In this document: positions 6,158 to 13,677 of the stretch, one piece after another
Numbering within the stretch: position 1 is the stretch's first letter
Layout of the letters: each line of letters starts with the position of its first letter
NCBI GenBank assembly: GCA_012515455.1
Contig: JAAYYJ010000362.1
Coordinates: forward strand, 1 to 13,677
Source of the DNA: Oligosphaeraceae bacterium
GTDB lineage: Bacteria > Verrucomicrobiota > Lentisphaeria > Oligosphaerales > Oligosphaeraceae
Reading direction: 5' to 3'
Length of the DNA stretch: 13,677 nt
Position numbers and translations under genes: made by a program
The notes under the pieces: model-generated
The model's database searches: none
What the model was told of the DNA's origin: nothing
What the model saw: only the letters and a program-made list of their open reading frames with translations

Positions 6158-7303
6158 TTACGACAGCCGGGATTTGAAATCCTGGTATCCGAATTGGTGG
6201 AGCAGTCTGAATTCCTTGCTGCTGGAGTCCCAGGTGGCGATGGCCGGCAGTGCCAGCCCATTAAATGTATTGGTCTTAACCATGGAATAAATTGCCATAT
6301 CCAGCAGTTCGACCCGGTCTCCCGGTCGCAGCGGCCGGTCAAACGAATAATCGCCGATGATATCTCCGGCCAGGCAGGAATGTCCGGCCAGGCGGCAGGT
6401 GTATGCTTTTTCGCCCGGCAGGCCGGCGCCGGCGACCTCGGGTCGGAAGGGCATTTCCAGGATATCCGGGCAGTGGGCTGCGGCAGAGGCATCCAGGATG
6501 GCGATGTCGCCGTCGTTGTTGACGACATCCAGGACCGTCGCCACCAAGCTGCCGGCATTCAGTGCCACAGCTTCGCCGGGCTCGAGATAGATGGTCTGAA
6601 TGCCGTGGCGGGAGCGGAAATCCGCAATGGTGCGGCAGAGCAAATCGAGGTTATAGCCGGGGCGGGTGATATGGTGCCCGCCGCCGAAATTTACCCAGGT
6701 CAGGCGGGGCAGGAATTCAGCGAAGCGCTGTTCGAAAGCCTCGATTGTCCGGGCCAATGCGGGGGCATCCTGCTGGCAGAGGGTATGGAAGTGCAGTCCG
6801 CTGATGCCGCTGAGGTCCTGTCCGGCGAAAGCCTCCCGGCGGATGCCGAGCCGGGAATGAGCGGCGCAGGGGGAGTAAATTTCCGCAACTGCTTCGGAGT
6901 GCTCCGGGTTCACCCGCAGGCCATAAGTCACGCGGTCAGCCGCCGCCCGGCAGAGGTTCTGGAAGCGCTGCCATTGGGTGAAGGAATTGAATACCACGTG
7001 GTCGGACAGGGCCAGGATTTCCCGCAGATCGGCTTCGGAGTAGGCGGCAGCGAAGCTGTGGACTTCCCGGCCGAACTCCTCGCGTCCCAACCGCGCTTCG
7101 TGAGGTGAACTGGCGCAGACCCCGTGCAGCACGGTACGCAGGAGAGGATAGACGCTGTACATCGAGAAGGCCTTCTGGGCCAGCAAGATGCGAGCGCCGC
7201 TGCGCTGAATTACCCGGTTGAGGATGGCGAGGTTGTCGCGCAGGCGTTGCAGATCAACCACAAAGCACGGGGTGGGGGGTAGTTCTATGTCCAGTCCTGT
7301 CAT
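6158..7303 (-). CDS. nspC: Carboxy(nor)spermidine decarboxylase
   Basis: A 381-residue PLP-dependent fold-III decarboxylase (alanine racemase-like barrel) that removes the carboxyl group of carboxyspermidine to give spermidine. The PLP lysine is Lys44 in LLAQKAFSMYS. HFHT (171-174), FGGGHH (206-211), YLEPGEA (239-245), DASAAAHCPD (271-280) and CLAGDIIGDYSFD (from Cys310) are family hallmarks that separate NspC from diaminopimelate and ornithine decarboxylases. Length is normal. The start is taken from MTGLDIELPPTPCFVVD, which aligns with the usual N terminus. No clear ribosome binding site precedes it. It lies 49 bases after the dehydrogenase stop in the same direction and is the last gene of the unit. 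Since putrescine is made by the neighbours, spermidine is the expected product rather than norspermidine. Confidence 0.95.
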   Translation of the reverse strand: MTGLDIELPPTPCFVVDLQRLRDNLAILNRVIQRSGARILLAQKAFSMYSVYPLLRTVLHGVCASSPHEARLGREEFGREVHSFAAAYSEADLREILALSDHVVFNSFTQWQRFQNLCRAAADRVTYGLRVNPEHSEAVAEIYSPCAAHSRLGIRREAFAGQDLSGISGLHFHTLCQQDAPALARTIEAFEQRFAEFLPRLTWVNFGGGHHITRPGYNLDLLCRTIADFRSRHGIQTIYLEPGEAVALNAGSLVATVLDVVNNDGDIAILDASAAAHCPDILEMPFRPEVAGAGLPGEKAYTCRLAGHSCLAGDIIGDYSFDRPLRPGDRVELLDMAIYSMVKTNTFNGLALPAIATWDSSSKEFRLLHQFGYQDFKSRLS

Positions 7304-7352
7304 GCGTTGTCGGCCCGGAGTGCGGGGCTTGCGGCTGCCGGCCGGAGGTTGG

Positions 7353-8537
7353 TCACAGAAACACTTCTTTCCAGGGCAGTCCGTACTGGTTGAGTTTGTG
7401 CATAAACGGCTCGGGGTCGAATTGCTCCATATTGAACACCCCGTGTCCCTGCCAGGTGCCGGTCGCCAGCATCAGGGCGCCGATCATGGCCGGCACGCCG
7501 GTGGTATAGGAGATAGCCTGGGACTGCACCTCGCGATAGCATTCCTGGTGGTCGCAGATATTGTAAATGTAGTATTCGCGGGCCCGGCCGTCCTTGCGAC
7601 CTTTGATATGGCAACCGATGCAGGTCTTGCCCTTGGTCAAGGGCCCCAGCGAGGCCGGGTCGGGCAGCAGCGCCTTCAGGAACTGCAAGGGCACGATGTC
7701 CTGGCCCTGGAAACGCACCGGGTCAATTCTGGTCATGCCGACGTTCTGCAGCACCTCCAGGTGCTTGAGGTAATTGTCGGAGAAGGTCATCCAGAAGCGG
7801 GCCTGCTGCAGACCGTGCGGACGCAAAAATTTCGCCAGTGATTCCAGTTCTTCATGCCAGAGGAGGTAGATTTTTTTCGGTCCTATTCCTTCGGGGAAAT
7901 CATATATCCTGCTTATTTCCATGGGTTTGGTCTCTACAAATTTCCCGTCGCAGTAATATTTTCCGTTGGCGGTGACTTCGCGGATATTGATTTCCGGGTT
8001 GAAGTTAGTGGCGAAAGGCTGCCCGTGGTCTCCGGCGTTGGCGTCGATGATATCCAGTTCCTGGATGGTGTCGAAATGTTTTTTCAGGGCCCAGGCGGTG
8101 AAGACATTGGTGACTCCGGGGTCGAAACCGCTGCCCAGCAGAGCCAGGAGTCCTTTTTCCCGGAACCGCTCGTGGTACGCCCATTGCCAGCTGTATTCGA
8201 AATGGGCGACTTCCGGCGGCTCATAATTAGCCGTATCCACATAATTGACTCCGGCTGCCAGGCAGGCGTCCATAAGATGCAGGTCCTGGTAGGGCAGGGC
8301 GACATTGATAAGCACCTCGGGCTGGAAATCCCGCAGCAGGGCGACCATCTCATCGAGGTTGTCGGCATCGACCTGGGCGGTACGGATAGGGCGGGGCAGC
8401 TGGGCGGCGATTTTCTCGCAGCGGGCGAGGGTGCGGCTGGCCAAGCAGATTTCGCTGAACACCTCTGGTACTTGTGCGCATTTATGGGCTACGACCTGGC
8501 CGACTCCGCCAGCTCCGACGATCATTACTTTGGCCAT
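7353..8537 (-). CDS. Carboxy(nor)spermidine dehydrogenase (saccharopine dehydrogenase-like)
   Basis: A 394-residue NAD(P)H-dependent enzyme that condenses aspartate beta-semialdehyde with putrescine and reduces the imine to carboxyspermidine. The N-terminal Rossmann loop GAGGVG spans residues 8-13. Other conserved stretches are NVALPYQDL (78-86), YVDTANYE (99-106), GSGFDPGVTNV (135-145), DANAGDHG (165-172), KTCIGCHIKG (304-313) and YNICDHQECY (325-334), followed by SYTTGVPAM. The last three separate this clade from lysine-pathway saccharopine dehydrogenase, despite the common label LYS1/lysine dehydrogenase. An AGGAG site (8548-8552 on the plus strand, read in reverse) lies 10 bases before the ATG. 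The gene starts 20 bases after the speA stop, indicating one transcript. Confidence 0.95.
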   Translation of the reverse strand: MAKVMIVGAGGVGQVVAHKCAQVPEVFSEICLASRTLARCEKIAAQLPRPIRTAQVDADNLDEMVALLRDFQPEVLINVALPYQDLHLMDACLAAGVNYVDTANYEPPEVAHFEYSWQWAYHERFREKGLLALLGSGFDPGVTNVFTAWALKKHFDTIQELDIIDANAGDHGQPFATNFNPEINIREVTANGKYYCDGKFVETKPMEISRIYDFPEGIGPKKIYLLWHEELESLAKFLRPHGLQQARFWMTFSDNYLKHLEVLQNVGMTRIDPVRFQGQDIVPLQFLKALLPDPASLGPLTKGKTCIGCHIKGRKDGRAREYYIYNICDHQECYREVQSQAISYTTGVPAMIGALMLATGTWQGHGVFNMEQFDPEPFMHKLNQYGLPWKEVFL

Positions 8538-8557
8538 GCTGTACTGTCTCCTGTGGG

Positions 8558-10480
8558 TTAACGTTCGAAGTATGTATATCCCCGGATACCGCTTTCGAAA
8601 GCGTTCATAATGGTCTTGCGCTCGGTCGGGGTGATCAGTTTTTCCCGCACTGCGCGTTCGGCGCTGTGTTTGAAGCTGTCCCGCAGGATGGCGGGGTTGT
8701 ATTCGACATAGGAGAGCACGTCGGAGACGGAATCACCCTCGAGCTCCTGCACAATCTCAAAATGCTGGTCATCGGTGATGCGGATGCTGACCACGTTGGT
8801 GTCTCCCAGCAGGTTATGCAGGTCTCCGAGGGTCTCCTGGTAAGCCCCCACCAGGAAAACGGCCAGGTAATATTCTTCGTTTTCATGCAGCTCGTGCAGG
8901 GGCAGGGTCTGGCGCTCGTCGTGCAAATCGACGAATTGTTCGATTTTGCCGTCGCAGTCACAGGTGATATCGGAGATGATGGCGTTTCTGGTCGGGCGTT
9001 CATTGAGCCGATGGATGGGCATAATGGGGAAGATTTGCTTGATGGCCCAGGAGTCCGGCAAGGATTGGAAGACGCTGAGGTTGCCGTAGTAGATATCGGC
9101 CAGGGCCTTGTCCAAGCCCTCAAATTCATCCGGGATGTACTTCAGGCGTTTGACTTCCTTGCTGATGGCGACCATGGAGTGCCAGAACGCGCTTTCCGCG
9201 ATGCCGCGTTCACGCAAGGAGATGCGTCCGTTCTTGAACAGGATGCGCAGTTCATCGCGGTAATAGATGATGTCATGGAACTGCTCCTGCAGGTTTTTGG
9301 AGTTGATGTTCTTGAAGATGTTCATCAACTCTTTGGTCATCTCATTGGCATCCTCTGGCGGGCTGGCCGGCAGTGAGGCCGGTTCGAAGCGGGTGACGTC
9401 CAGAATGTTGAACAGGAGAATCGAGGAGTAGGCCACGGTCGACCGCCCGGATTCGGTAATGATGGTGGGGTGGGCTATGCCTTTCGCAGTCAGCGCTTCG
9501 CCTACGGCCTCGACAATGTCCACGCAATATTCGTTCAGGGTGTAGTTGCGGCTGTGGCGGTAGTTGGTGTGCGAGCCGTCGTAGTCGACGGCCAGGCCGC
9601 CGCCCAAATCGAGGTACCCCATGGTCGCGCCTTCCTCAACCAGGCCGATGTAAATACGGGCAGCCTCCAGGACTCCGGCCCGGATATCGCGGATGTTGGG
9701 GATTTGCGAGCCGATATGATAATGCAGCAACTGGAGGCAGTCGAGCATCTCCTCCTGGCGCAGATAATCCAGCATCGCGATCAGCTCGGCGGTATTCAGG
9801 CCGAACACGCTGCGGTCGCCGCCGGATTCTGTCCACTGCCCGCTGGCGCGGGTGGAGAGTTTCATGCGGATGCCGATCAGTGGTTTGATGCCCAGGGCCC
9901 GGCTGCGTTCAGCAATGAGCACCATCTCGCTGGGCATTTCGACCACCATGATGCATTTGTGTCCCAGCCGGCAGGCGTACAGGGCCAGGTCCACGAATTC
10001 CCGGTCTTTGTAGCCATTACAGACCAGGCAGGCTTCGCGGTCCTGCAGAGTTCCCAACGCGGCAATCAGCTCGGCTTTGCTGCCGGCTTCCAGCCCGTGG
10101 TGGAATTCCTCTCCGAAGCGGCAGATTTCTTCGATGATCTGCTGCTGCTGATTGACCTTGATGGGGAAGACGCCAGTGTATACTCCCTGGTATCCGGTTT
10201 GCTTGATGGCCTTGCGGAAGCTGTGGTGGAGCAGCTGAATGCGGGCCTCCAAAATGTTGCTGATCCGCAGCAGGACCGGCATATTCATGCCTCGGTCCTT
10301 GATGCCGTTGACGACTTTTTGCAGCGATACGCCGCTGCTTTTGTCGCCTGGGGTGCCCAAGATTTCCAGTTCGCCGCTGTCGCTGATGCCAAAGTAGCCG
10401 CAGCCCCAGTTCTGGATGCCGTAGAGGTCCGCGGAGTCATCCACGGTCCAATGCTCGAATGCTTGTTTTTTGATTTTCAT
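8558..10480 (-). CDS. speA: Biosynthetic arginine decarboxylase
   Basis: A 640-residue PLP-dependent fold-III enzyme that converts arginine to agmatine and CO2, the entry step of the pathway. The PLP lysine is Lys108 in VFPIKVNQQ. HYHIGSQ (253-259), DLGGGLAVDYDG (291-302), ESGRS (343-347), the active-site Cys507 in ITCDCDGKIEQF, and GAYQETLGDLHNLLGDTN near the C terminus identify the SpeA family. The length matches the usual 630-660. The start MKIKKQAFEHWTVDDS fits the family (the WTVDDS segment is near the N terminus in homologues), although no strong ribosome binding site is seen. It is the first gene of the three-gene minus-strand unit, so control of the unit probably acts in the upstream intergenic region. 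It is diverged from the isomerase-like gene. Confidence 0.96.
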   Translation of the reverse strand: MKIKKQAFEHWTVDDSADLYGIQNWGCGYFGISDSGELEILGTPGDKSSGVSLQKVVNGIKDRGMNMPVLLRISNILEARIQLLHHSFRKAIKQTGYQGVYTGVFPIKVNQQQQIIEEICRFGEEFHHGLEAGSKAELIAALGTLQDREACLVCNGYKDREFVDLALYACRLGHKCIMVVEMPSEMVLIAERSRALGIKPLIGIRMKLSTRASGQWTESGGDRSVFGLNTAELIAMLDYLRQEEMLDCLQLLHYHIGSQIPNIRDIRAGVLEAARIYIGLVEEGATMGYLDLGGGLAVDYDGSHTNYRHSRNYTLNEYCVDIVEAVGEALTAKGIAHPTIITESGRSTVAYSSILLFNILDVTRFEPASLPASPPEDANEMTKELMNIFKNINSKNLQEQFHDIIYYRDELRILFKNGRISLRERGIAESAFWHSMVAISKEVKRLKYIPDEFEGLDKALADIYYGNLSVFQSLPDSWAIKQIFPIMPIHRLNERPTRNAIISDITCDCDGKIEQFVDLHDERQTLPLHELHENEEYYLAVFLVGAYQETLGDLHNLLGDTNVVSIRITDDQHFEIVQELEGDSVSDVLSYVEYNPAILRDSFKHSAERAVREKLITPTERKTIMNAFESGIRGYTYFER

Positions 10481-10779
10481 GCTGGTATATTCAGTTTAAA
10501 AAGCCGAAAGCAATACTATAACATCATAGCCGTGAAAGGCCAGTCGAAATTAGTCCAGGCGACGTGCTGGAGTTCAAAAAATGTCATGCAGCAGTGCAGC
10601 TGTGCCGGGTTTTGCCAGTTCGTGGTCATGGTAAAACTTACGGTAACATGCCAATGCCAATACTGCCGCCAATCCCGATTCTGTTTTGCAATTCAAAGAG
10701 TATATTATCAGGGTATGCGAATCTGGCTTTTTTGACCGTTGATCAGTCAGTCCCCCACCACCTGAATGAAAGTGCGAAA
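10481..10779. other. Divergent intergenic region between speA and the isomerase-like gene
   Basis: About 300 bases without a gene, more AT-rich than the flanks, expected to carry promoters for both directions. For speA, the minus strand has TATGAT (10523-10528) and TATAGT (10515-10520), 35-48 bases before the start, but no good -35 at the right distance. A cluster of short inverted repeats, GTAAAACTTACGGTAAC (10631-10647), could be an operator. TGCCAA occurs twice in tandem at about 10649-10660. An open frame on the plus strand continues up to 10564, but this part has no protein-like character and is taken as untranslated. Confidence 0.5.
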
Positions 10780-11583
10780 ATGATGAAATCACATTCCCTT
10801 GGCACCCTGTTACGAATGAGCAACATCACTGAAGAATACCTGGATTTCCTGCGTGGACTCGGAATGAACTCCAGTCAGGTCTGCCGGGTAACCGATGAAT
10901 ATCTCTGCGGCGAGGAAGGTTTTCAGCGGAGCGAGGAAATCATCCGTCTGCTGCAGAAATGTGGTTTAAGTCCGAATAGTCTTTTCACCACCTACAACAA
11001 GGGCATCATTGCCTCCAAAAACCGGTCAGAGAATCTGGTCAGCATCTGCCGTCAGATGAACTGGGCTAAGCGCTACGGCATTCAATACATTCTTTGCCAT
11101 GTCGGGGATCTTCCTGAAAACGACGAGGAATGCTACCGCGGTTTCATCGCCTCCCTCCGGCAGTTGGCGGCCTTTGCGGCGGAGAATCAGCAGTATTTCC
11201 TCTTTGAAACCGGCTCGATCCCATTGGAATGGCTGGTGAAAATCTTTGTCGAAGTCAACCATCCCCACCTTGGTTTCAATTTTGATCCCGCCAATGTGAT
11301 GTATTACAACCTGCCCGACAGTCCTGCTAAAATGCTGGATGAACTCGGCACCTGGATCAAGGCCATTCATTGCAAGGATGGCGTCCGACCGGCGCCCGGT
11401 AATCAATTCGGCAAGGAGACCATCCTTGGCCAGGGCGAAACCGGTTTTGTTGAGCTGATCGCGAAACTGCTCAAGAGCGGCTTTGACGGTCCATTTATTA
11501 TTGAACGGGAAATCCCGATCGGCCCGGAACAGCGCCGTGATATCAGCAATGCAGTGCAGCTGCTCAAAAGCCTCGGGGTCTGA
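10780..11583 (+). CDS. Sugar phosphate isomerase/epimerase family protein (TIM barrel)
   Basis: A 267-residue protein resembling the xylose isomerase-like TIM-barrel family. Likely divalent-metal ligands are in the usual order: Glu143 (LFETG), Asp169 (FNFDPAN), His197 (AIHCKD), and a C-terminal Glu at 242 or 244 (FIIEREI). His107 (CHVGD) and GQGETGF (217-223) also fit the family. The substrate cannot be told from sequence. Relatives interconvert sugars or sugar phosphates, or act in inositol and uronate catabolism. The start MMKSHSLG is chosen because the barrel begins right after it and the length is then typical; the longer in-frame start at 10564 would add 72 residues lacking family similarity. 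No strong ribosome binding site. It stands alone, facing away from speA and toward a DUF4838 carbohydrate-related gene. Confidence 0.82.
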   Translation: MMKSHSLGTLLRMSNITEEYLDFLRGLGMNSSQVCRVTDEYLCGEEGFQRSEEIIRLLQKCGLSPNSLFTTYNKGIIASKNRSENLVSICRQMNWAKRYGIQYILCHVGDLPENDEECYRGFIASLRQLAAFAAENQQYFLFETGSIPLEWLVKIFVEVNHPHLGFNFDPANVMYYNLPDSPAKMLDELGTWIKAIHCKDGVRPAPGNQFGKETILGQGETGFVELIAKLLKSGFDGPFIIEREIPIGPEQRRDISNAVQLLKSLGV

Positions 11584-11637
11584 GACAACACCCGGTATTC
11601 ATCCCCTGAGCCGAACTACGCATTTATTGCATGGGGT

Positions 11638-11667
11638 GGCCGGGCGGGAGTAGTGCCACGCCCGGCC
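11638..11667. terminator. Strong GC hairpin between convergent genes, probable bidirectional terminator
   Basis: GGCCGGGCG (11638-11646) and CGCCCGGCC (11659-11667) form a perfect 9-bp stem around a 12-base loop. It lies in the 91-bp gap between the stop codons of the convergent isomerase-like and DUF4838 genes. Neither strand has a T-run after the stem, so it is not a canonical intrinsic terminator, but position and stem strength favour a 3'-end role for both transcripts. Confidence 0.6.
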
Positions 11668-11674
11668 CGAACCC

Positions 11675-13677
11675 TCAAATCAAACCATCATCGAGGGGTT
11701 TGTAAAGGATTTTGACTTTCTCGACCCTGGTTGGGGAATAGAAATAGAATCCGACCCGGTCTTGGTCTTTGCCGGTCAGGGAGGTTTTTTCCCGCAGTGT
11801 CCGCAATTCCTTGCCATCTACGCTCAGCCGCAGCAGACCCTCGTCATTCTCGACCACGATCTGATGTTTTTGTCCGGCCGTGATTCGGATTTGGGGCTGG
11901 TTATCTTCCCACAAGGTGTTGCCCTTGCGGATGATCTTGTGCAGGGTATTGCCCATGCCACCAAACTGGAAGAAGTATCCAGTATTCAGTGAGTCTCCCT
12001 CTGCCGGCACCTGCAGGAACACGCTGAGGTCGGAGACCAGTCCGTCTGCTTCCGGCAGCGCCTGGGCGGTGAATTCGATGCGCTGATAGCCGGGAACCGA
12101 CTGCCGGAACAGGACCCGGCTGTCGGTTTTGCAGCGCAATGCGCCGGCACTGACCTCCCAGATGCCGGCGGTGACCTGCCATTTGTCCAGCTCGGCGGGG
12201 TTGCTGAAATCGCTGTTATAGACCAGTTCCCATTCTTTGCCGGAGGGTTTGACCGGGATGCTGGCATCGAGGGCATTCTGGAAGGCCAGCGATGGCGGCC
12301 CGAAGTAGTTTTCCATATTTCCCATATACTTTTTGCCCTGCATCGAATGCATCAGTTGCCCCAATTCCAGGCTGTTGGGATGCTTGGCGACAGTATCTTT
12401 GATCTGCTGCCAGCATTCCAGCGACTTCGCCACTGCGGTTTTGTCGGTGCCGCTGGTTTTACGGACCGTGTCCATGGCATCGGCGGATTTGAACATCAGG
12501 TCGGTGATGGTCCATCCTGCCCGCACGAATGCCACCCGCTGCCGGTACAGCTCGGACTGTGCCGCGGCTGCTTCAGCCCGCTTCAGGCAGGCATCCGCCT
12601 GAGTCAAAGCGCTGCCGCTGTAGACGTTGCGGATGATTTGGAAAATTTCCAGCCGGTAGCGTGAGGAGAGGGGGAAGTTCATGGCCGCCATCACCTGGCG
12701 CCGGGCATCCTCCCAGACCTGCCAGTATTCTTCGACGGCAGCGGCGGCCGGTCCGAAGCCACGCTGGTAGTAATCCTTCAGGATGGCCTTTTCGTCAGCC
12801 TGGCAATTCCAGGTCAGCTGAGCCAGGAGGTAATACATCGGAGCCGCGGTGGACCAGGCTTCGCGGGCGCCATCGACGAATAGCCCCATGCAGCTATTCT
12901 GTCCCAGGAAATGGAAATCATCGGCCAGGTCCTGCAAGGCGATTTCCGGGATGCACCAGACCCCGCCGCCGAAATACCACCAGTTCGGGCGGTAGAACAT
13001 ATTGGGGGCCTTTTTGGACCAGCCCTGCCAGCGGTCCTTGTTGGTCTGGCGTGAGTCCGGGGTGGCGAAAGGGAAGCTGGAGACGAAAGCCAGCATGGTG
13101 TTTTGGGCCAGTCCCTCTCCCAGTGGCGGGGTGGTGGAGGGGCCGTAGGCCATGGCCTGCAGCAGCACATCGTCGCGTCCGGGCAGTTTCTCCTGCAGCA
13201 TTTTGGCCAAGTGGTTCCAGAAAGTCACGTACCGGTCGGTCAGATGCACATATTCTTCCTGCTTGCCTTTCCAATTAAAGGTGAATGGCTCCGCGTCGAG
13301 GCGGTCCCAGGCTTTGCAGTTGAGGCAGACACAGACCCCGGAGTTGTGGTTGTCACTGGCGCCGGCGCTGGGATAATTCAGGTTCGGGTTGCTTTCCAGG
13401 TCTGCGAGGACATCCGTGAGCCATTGCTGCCAGACCGCGGGATTGGATTTGCAGAGCTTCTTGGTCCAATAGTTATAGTCTTTCGGGTTGTCCACCCCCG
13501 GCCCGGGGTAGGTGCCGCGGGTGCCGTCAGGCTGCAGGGCGAAATATTCCGGGTTGCTTTTGCAGAAGCGCGGCCACCAGTCATTGAAGCCATGGCCGCC
13601 GCTGCTGCCCGGAGAGTTGTCCAGGCTGCCGCGGCCGGCAAACAGCATGCGTTGAAAACGTAGCCAGTCGCGGGAAA
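11675..13677 (-). CDS. DUF4838 domain protein with C-terminal lectin-like domain, N terminus cut by the window edge
   Basis: At least 666 residues are visible. The frame stays open to the right edge, so the true start is outside; the ATG at 13648 is internal. The visible N-terminal part fits DUF4838, a family found beside glycoside hydrolase-type domains in polysaccharide-degrading PVC bacteria and Bacteroidetes. Hallmarks are SNPEYFAL with a following DGTR, KLCKSNPAVW, and a cysteine cluster CVCLNC (Cys106, 108, 111 counted from that internal Met) in an SDNHNSGVCVC context. Trp- and Tyr-rich stretches such as YRPNWWYFGGG suggest sugar contacts. From about residue 470, a separate beta-rich domain (NSDFSNP...W...GIWEV, GYFFQFGG, LRLSVDGKEL, VGFYFYSP) looks like a LamG or 3-keto-disaccharide-hydrolase-type jelly roll. 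The catalytic activity of DUF4838 is not established to my knowledge. An exported polysaccharide-acting enzyme is an inference; any signal peptide lies outside the window. Confidence 0.8.
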   Translation of the reverse strand, partial: SRDWLRFQRMLFAGRGSLDNSPGSSGGHGFNDWWPRFCKSNPEYFALQPDGTRGTYPGPGVDNPKDYNYWTKKLCKSNPAVWQQWLTDVLADLESNPNLNYPSAGASDNHNSGVCVCLNCKAWDRLDAEPFTFNWKGKQEEYVHLTDRYVTFWNHLAKMLQEKLPGRDDVLLQAMAYGPSTTPPLGEGLAQNTMLAFVSSFPFATPDSRQTNKDRWQGWSKKAPNMFYRPNWWYFGGGVWCIPEIALQDLADDFHFLGQNSCMGLFVDGAREAWSTAAPMYYLLAQLTWNCQADEKAILKDYYQRGFGPAAAAVEEYWQVWEDARRQVMAAMNFPLSSRYRLEIFQIIRNVYSGSALTQADACLKRAEAAAAQSELYRQRVAFVRAGWTITDLMFKSADAMDTVRKTSGTDKTAVAKSLECWQQIKDTVAKHPNSLELGQLMHSMQGKKYMGNMENYFGPPSLAFQNALDASIPVKPSGKEWELVYNSDFSNPAELDKWQVTAGIWEVSAGALRCKTDSRVLFRQSVPGYQRIEFTAQALPEADGLVSDLSVFLQVPAEGDSLNTGYFFQFGGMGNTLHKIIRKGNTLWEDNQPQIRITAGQKHQIVVENDEGLLRLSVDGKELRTLREKTSLTGKDQDRVGFYFYSPTRVEKVKILYKPLDDGLI

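Noticed and set aside
6194..7108. Antisense open frame of 304 codons opposite nspC
   Set aside because: It lies entirely within nspC, which has clear catalytic motifs. The antisense product is Gly/Ala/Val/Glu-rich and featureless.
7854..9376. Two antisense open frames (235 and 300 codons) opposite the dehydrogenase and speA
   Set aside because: Both lie over strongly identified genes and have no plausible ribosome binding sites or family signals.
10480..10533. Three-codon upstream open frame (Met-Met-Leu-stop) in the speA leader
   Set aside because: Too short, with no ribosome binding site. It does not resemble known polyamine- or arginine-sensing leader peptides.
9470..10735. Long antisense open frame (421 codons) opposite speA
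   Set aside because: It is opposite an unmistakable SpeA gene, and the protein has no recognisable motifs. GC-rich codon bias leaves the opposite strand open.
10564..10779. N-terminal extension of the isomerase-like protein
   Set aside because: The extra 72 residues are Cys-rich and not barrel-like, and the region is AT-rich and promoter-like. The shorter protein has the usual family length.

Overview
The window reads as a GC-rich chromosomal segment of a Gram-negative bacterium. An envelope AsmA-like protein, a lipoprotein and a periplasmic protein all point to an outer membrane. A DUF4838 carbohydrate-enzyme-like protein next to a carboxyspermidine polyamine cluster is a combination I associate with Lentisphaerota (Victivallales-type) or other PVC-group bacteria. 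That placement is an inference from gene content, not a measured one.

Layout. Positions 1-158 hold an imperfect 61-bp tandem repeat that runs off the left edge, followed by a non-coding leader to about 537. Positions 538-3992 (+) carry a three-gene operon with the order and protein features of E. coli ydbH-ynbE-ydbL: a large inner-membrane-anchored AsmA-like protein, a small outer-membrane lipoprotein and a small secreted DUF1318 protein. In E. coli these build an inner-to-outer-membrane bridge for phospholipid transport. Positions 4136-10480 hold a compact polyamine locus in two convergent units. The (+) unit is aguB-aguA. The (-) unit, in transcription order, is speA, carboxy(nor)spermidine dehydrogenase, nspC. 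Together these five enzymes give a complete route from arginine to spermidine: arginine > agmatine (SpeA) > N-carbamoylputrescine (AguA) > putrescine (AguB) > carboxyspermidine (dehydrogenase, with aspartate semialdehyde) > spermidine (NspC). It needs no S-adenosylmethionine decarboxylase or spermidine synthase.

After a roughly 300-bp divergent intergenic region comes a single (+) sugar phosphate isomerase/epimerase-like TIM-barrel gene (10780-11583). A strong GC hairpin (11638-11667) separates it from a convergent (-) gene cut by the right edge (11675 to the window end). That gene encodes a DUF4838 protein with a C-terminal lectin-like beta domain, probably acting on polysaccharides.

No tRNA, rRNA, CRISPR array, insertion sequence or phage gene was found. 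The most notable points are the self-contained alternative spermidine pathway, a conserved ydbH-ynbE-ydbL operon in what may be a non-proteobacterial genome, the unexplained 61-bp repeat, and the uncharacterised DUF4838 protein.
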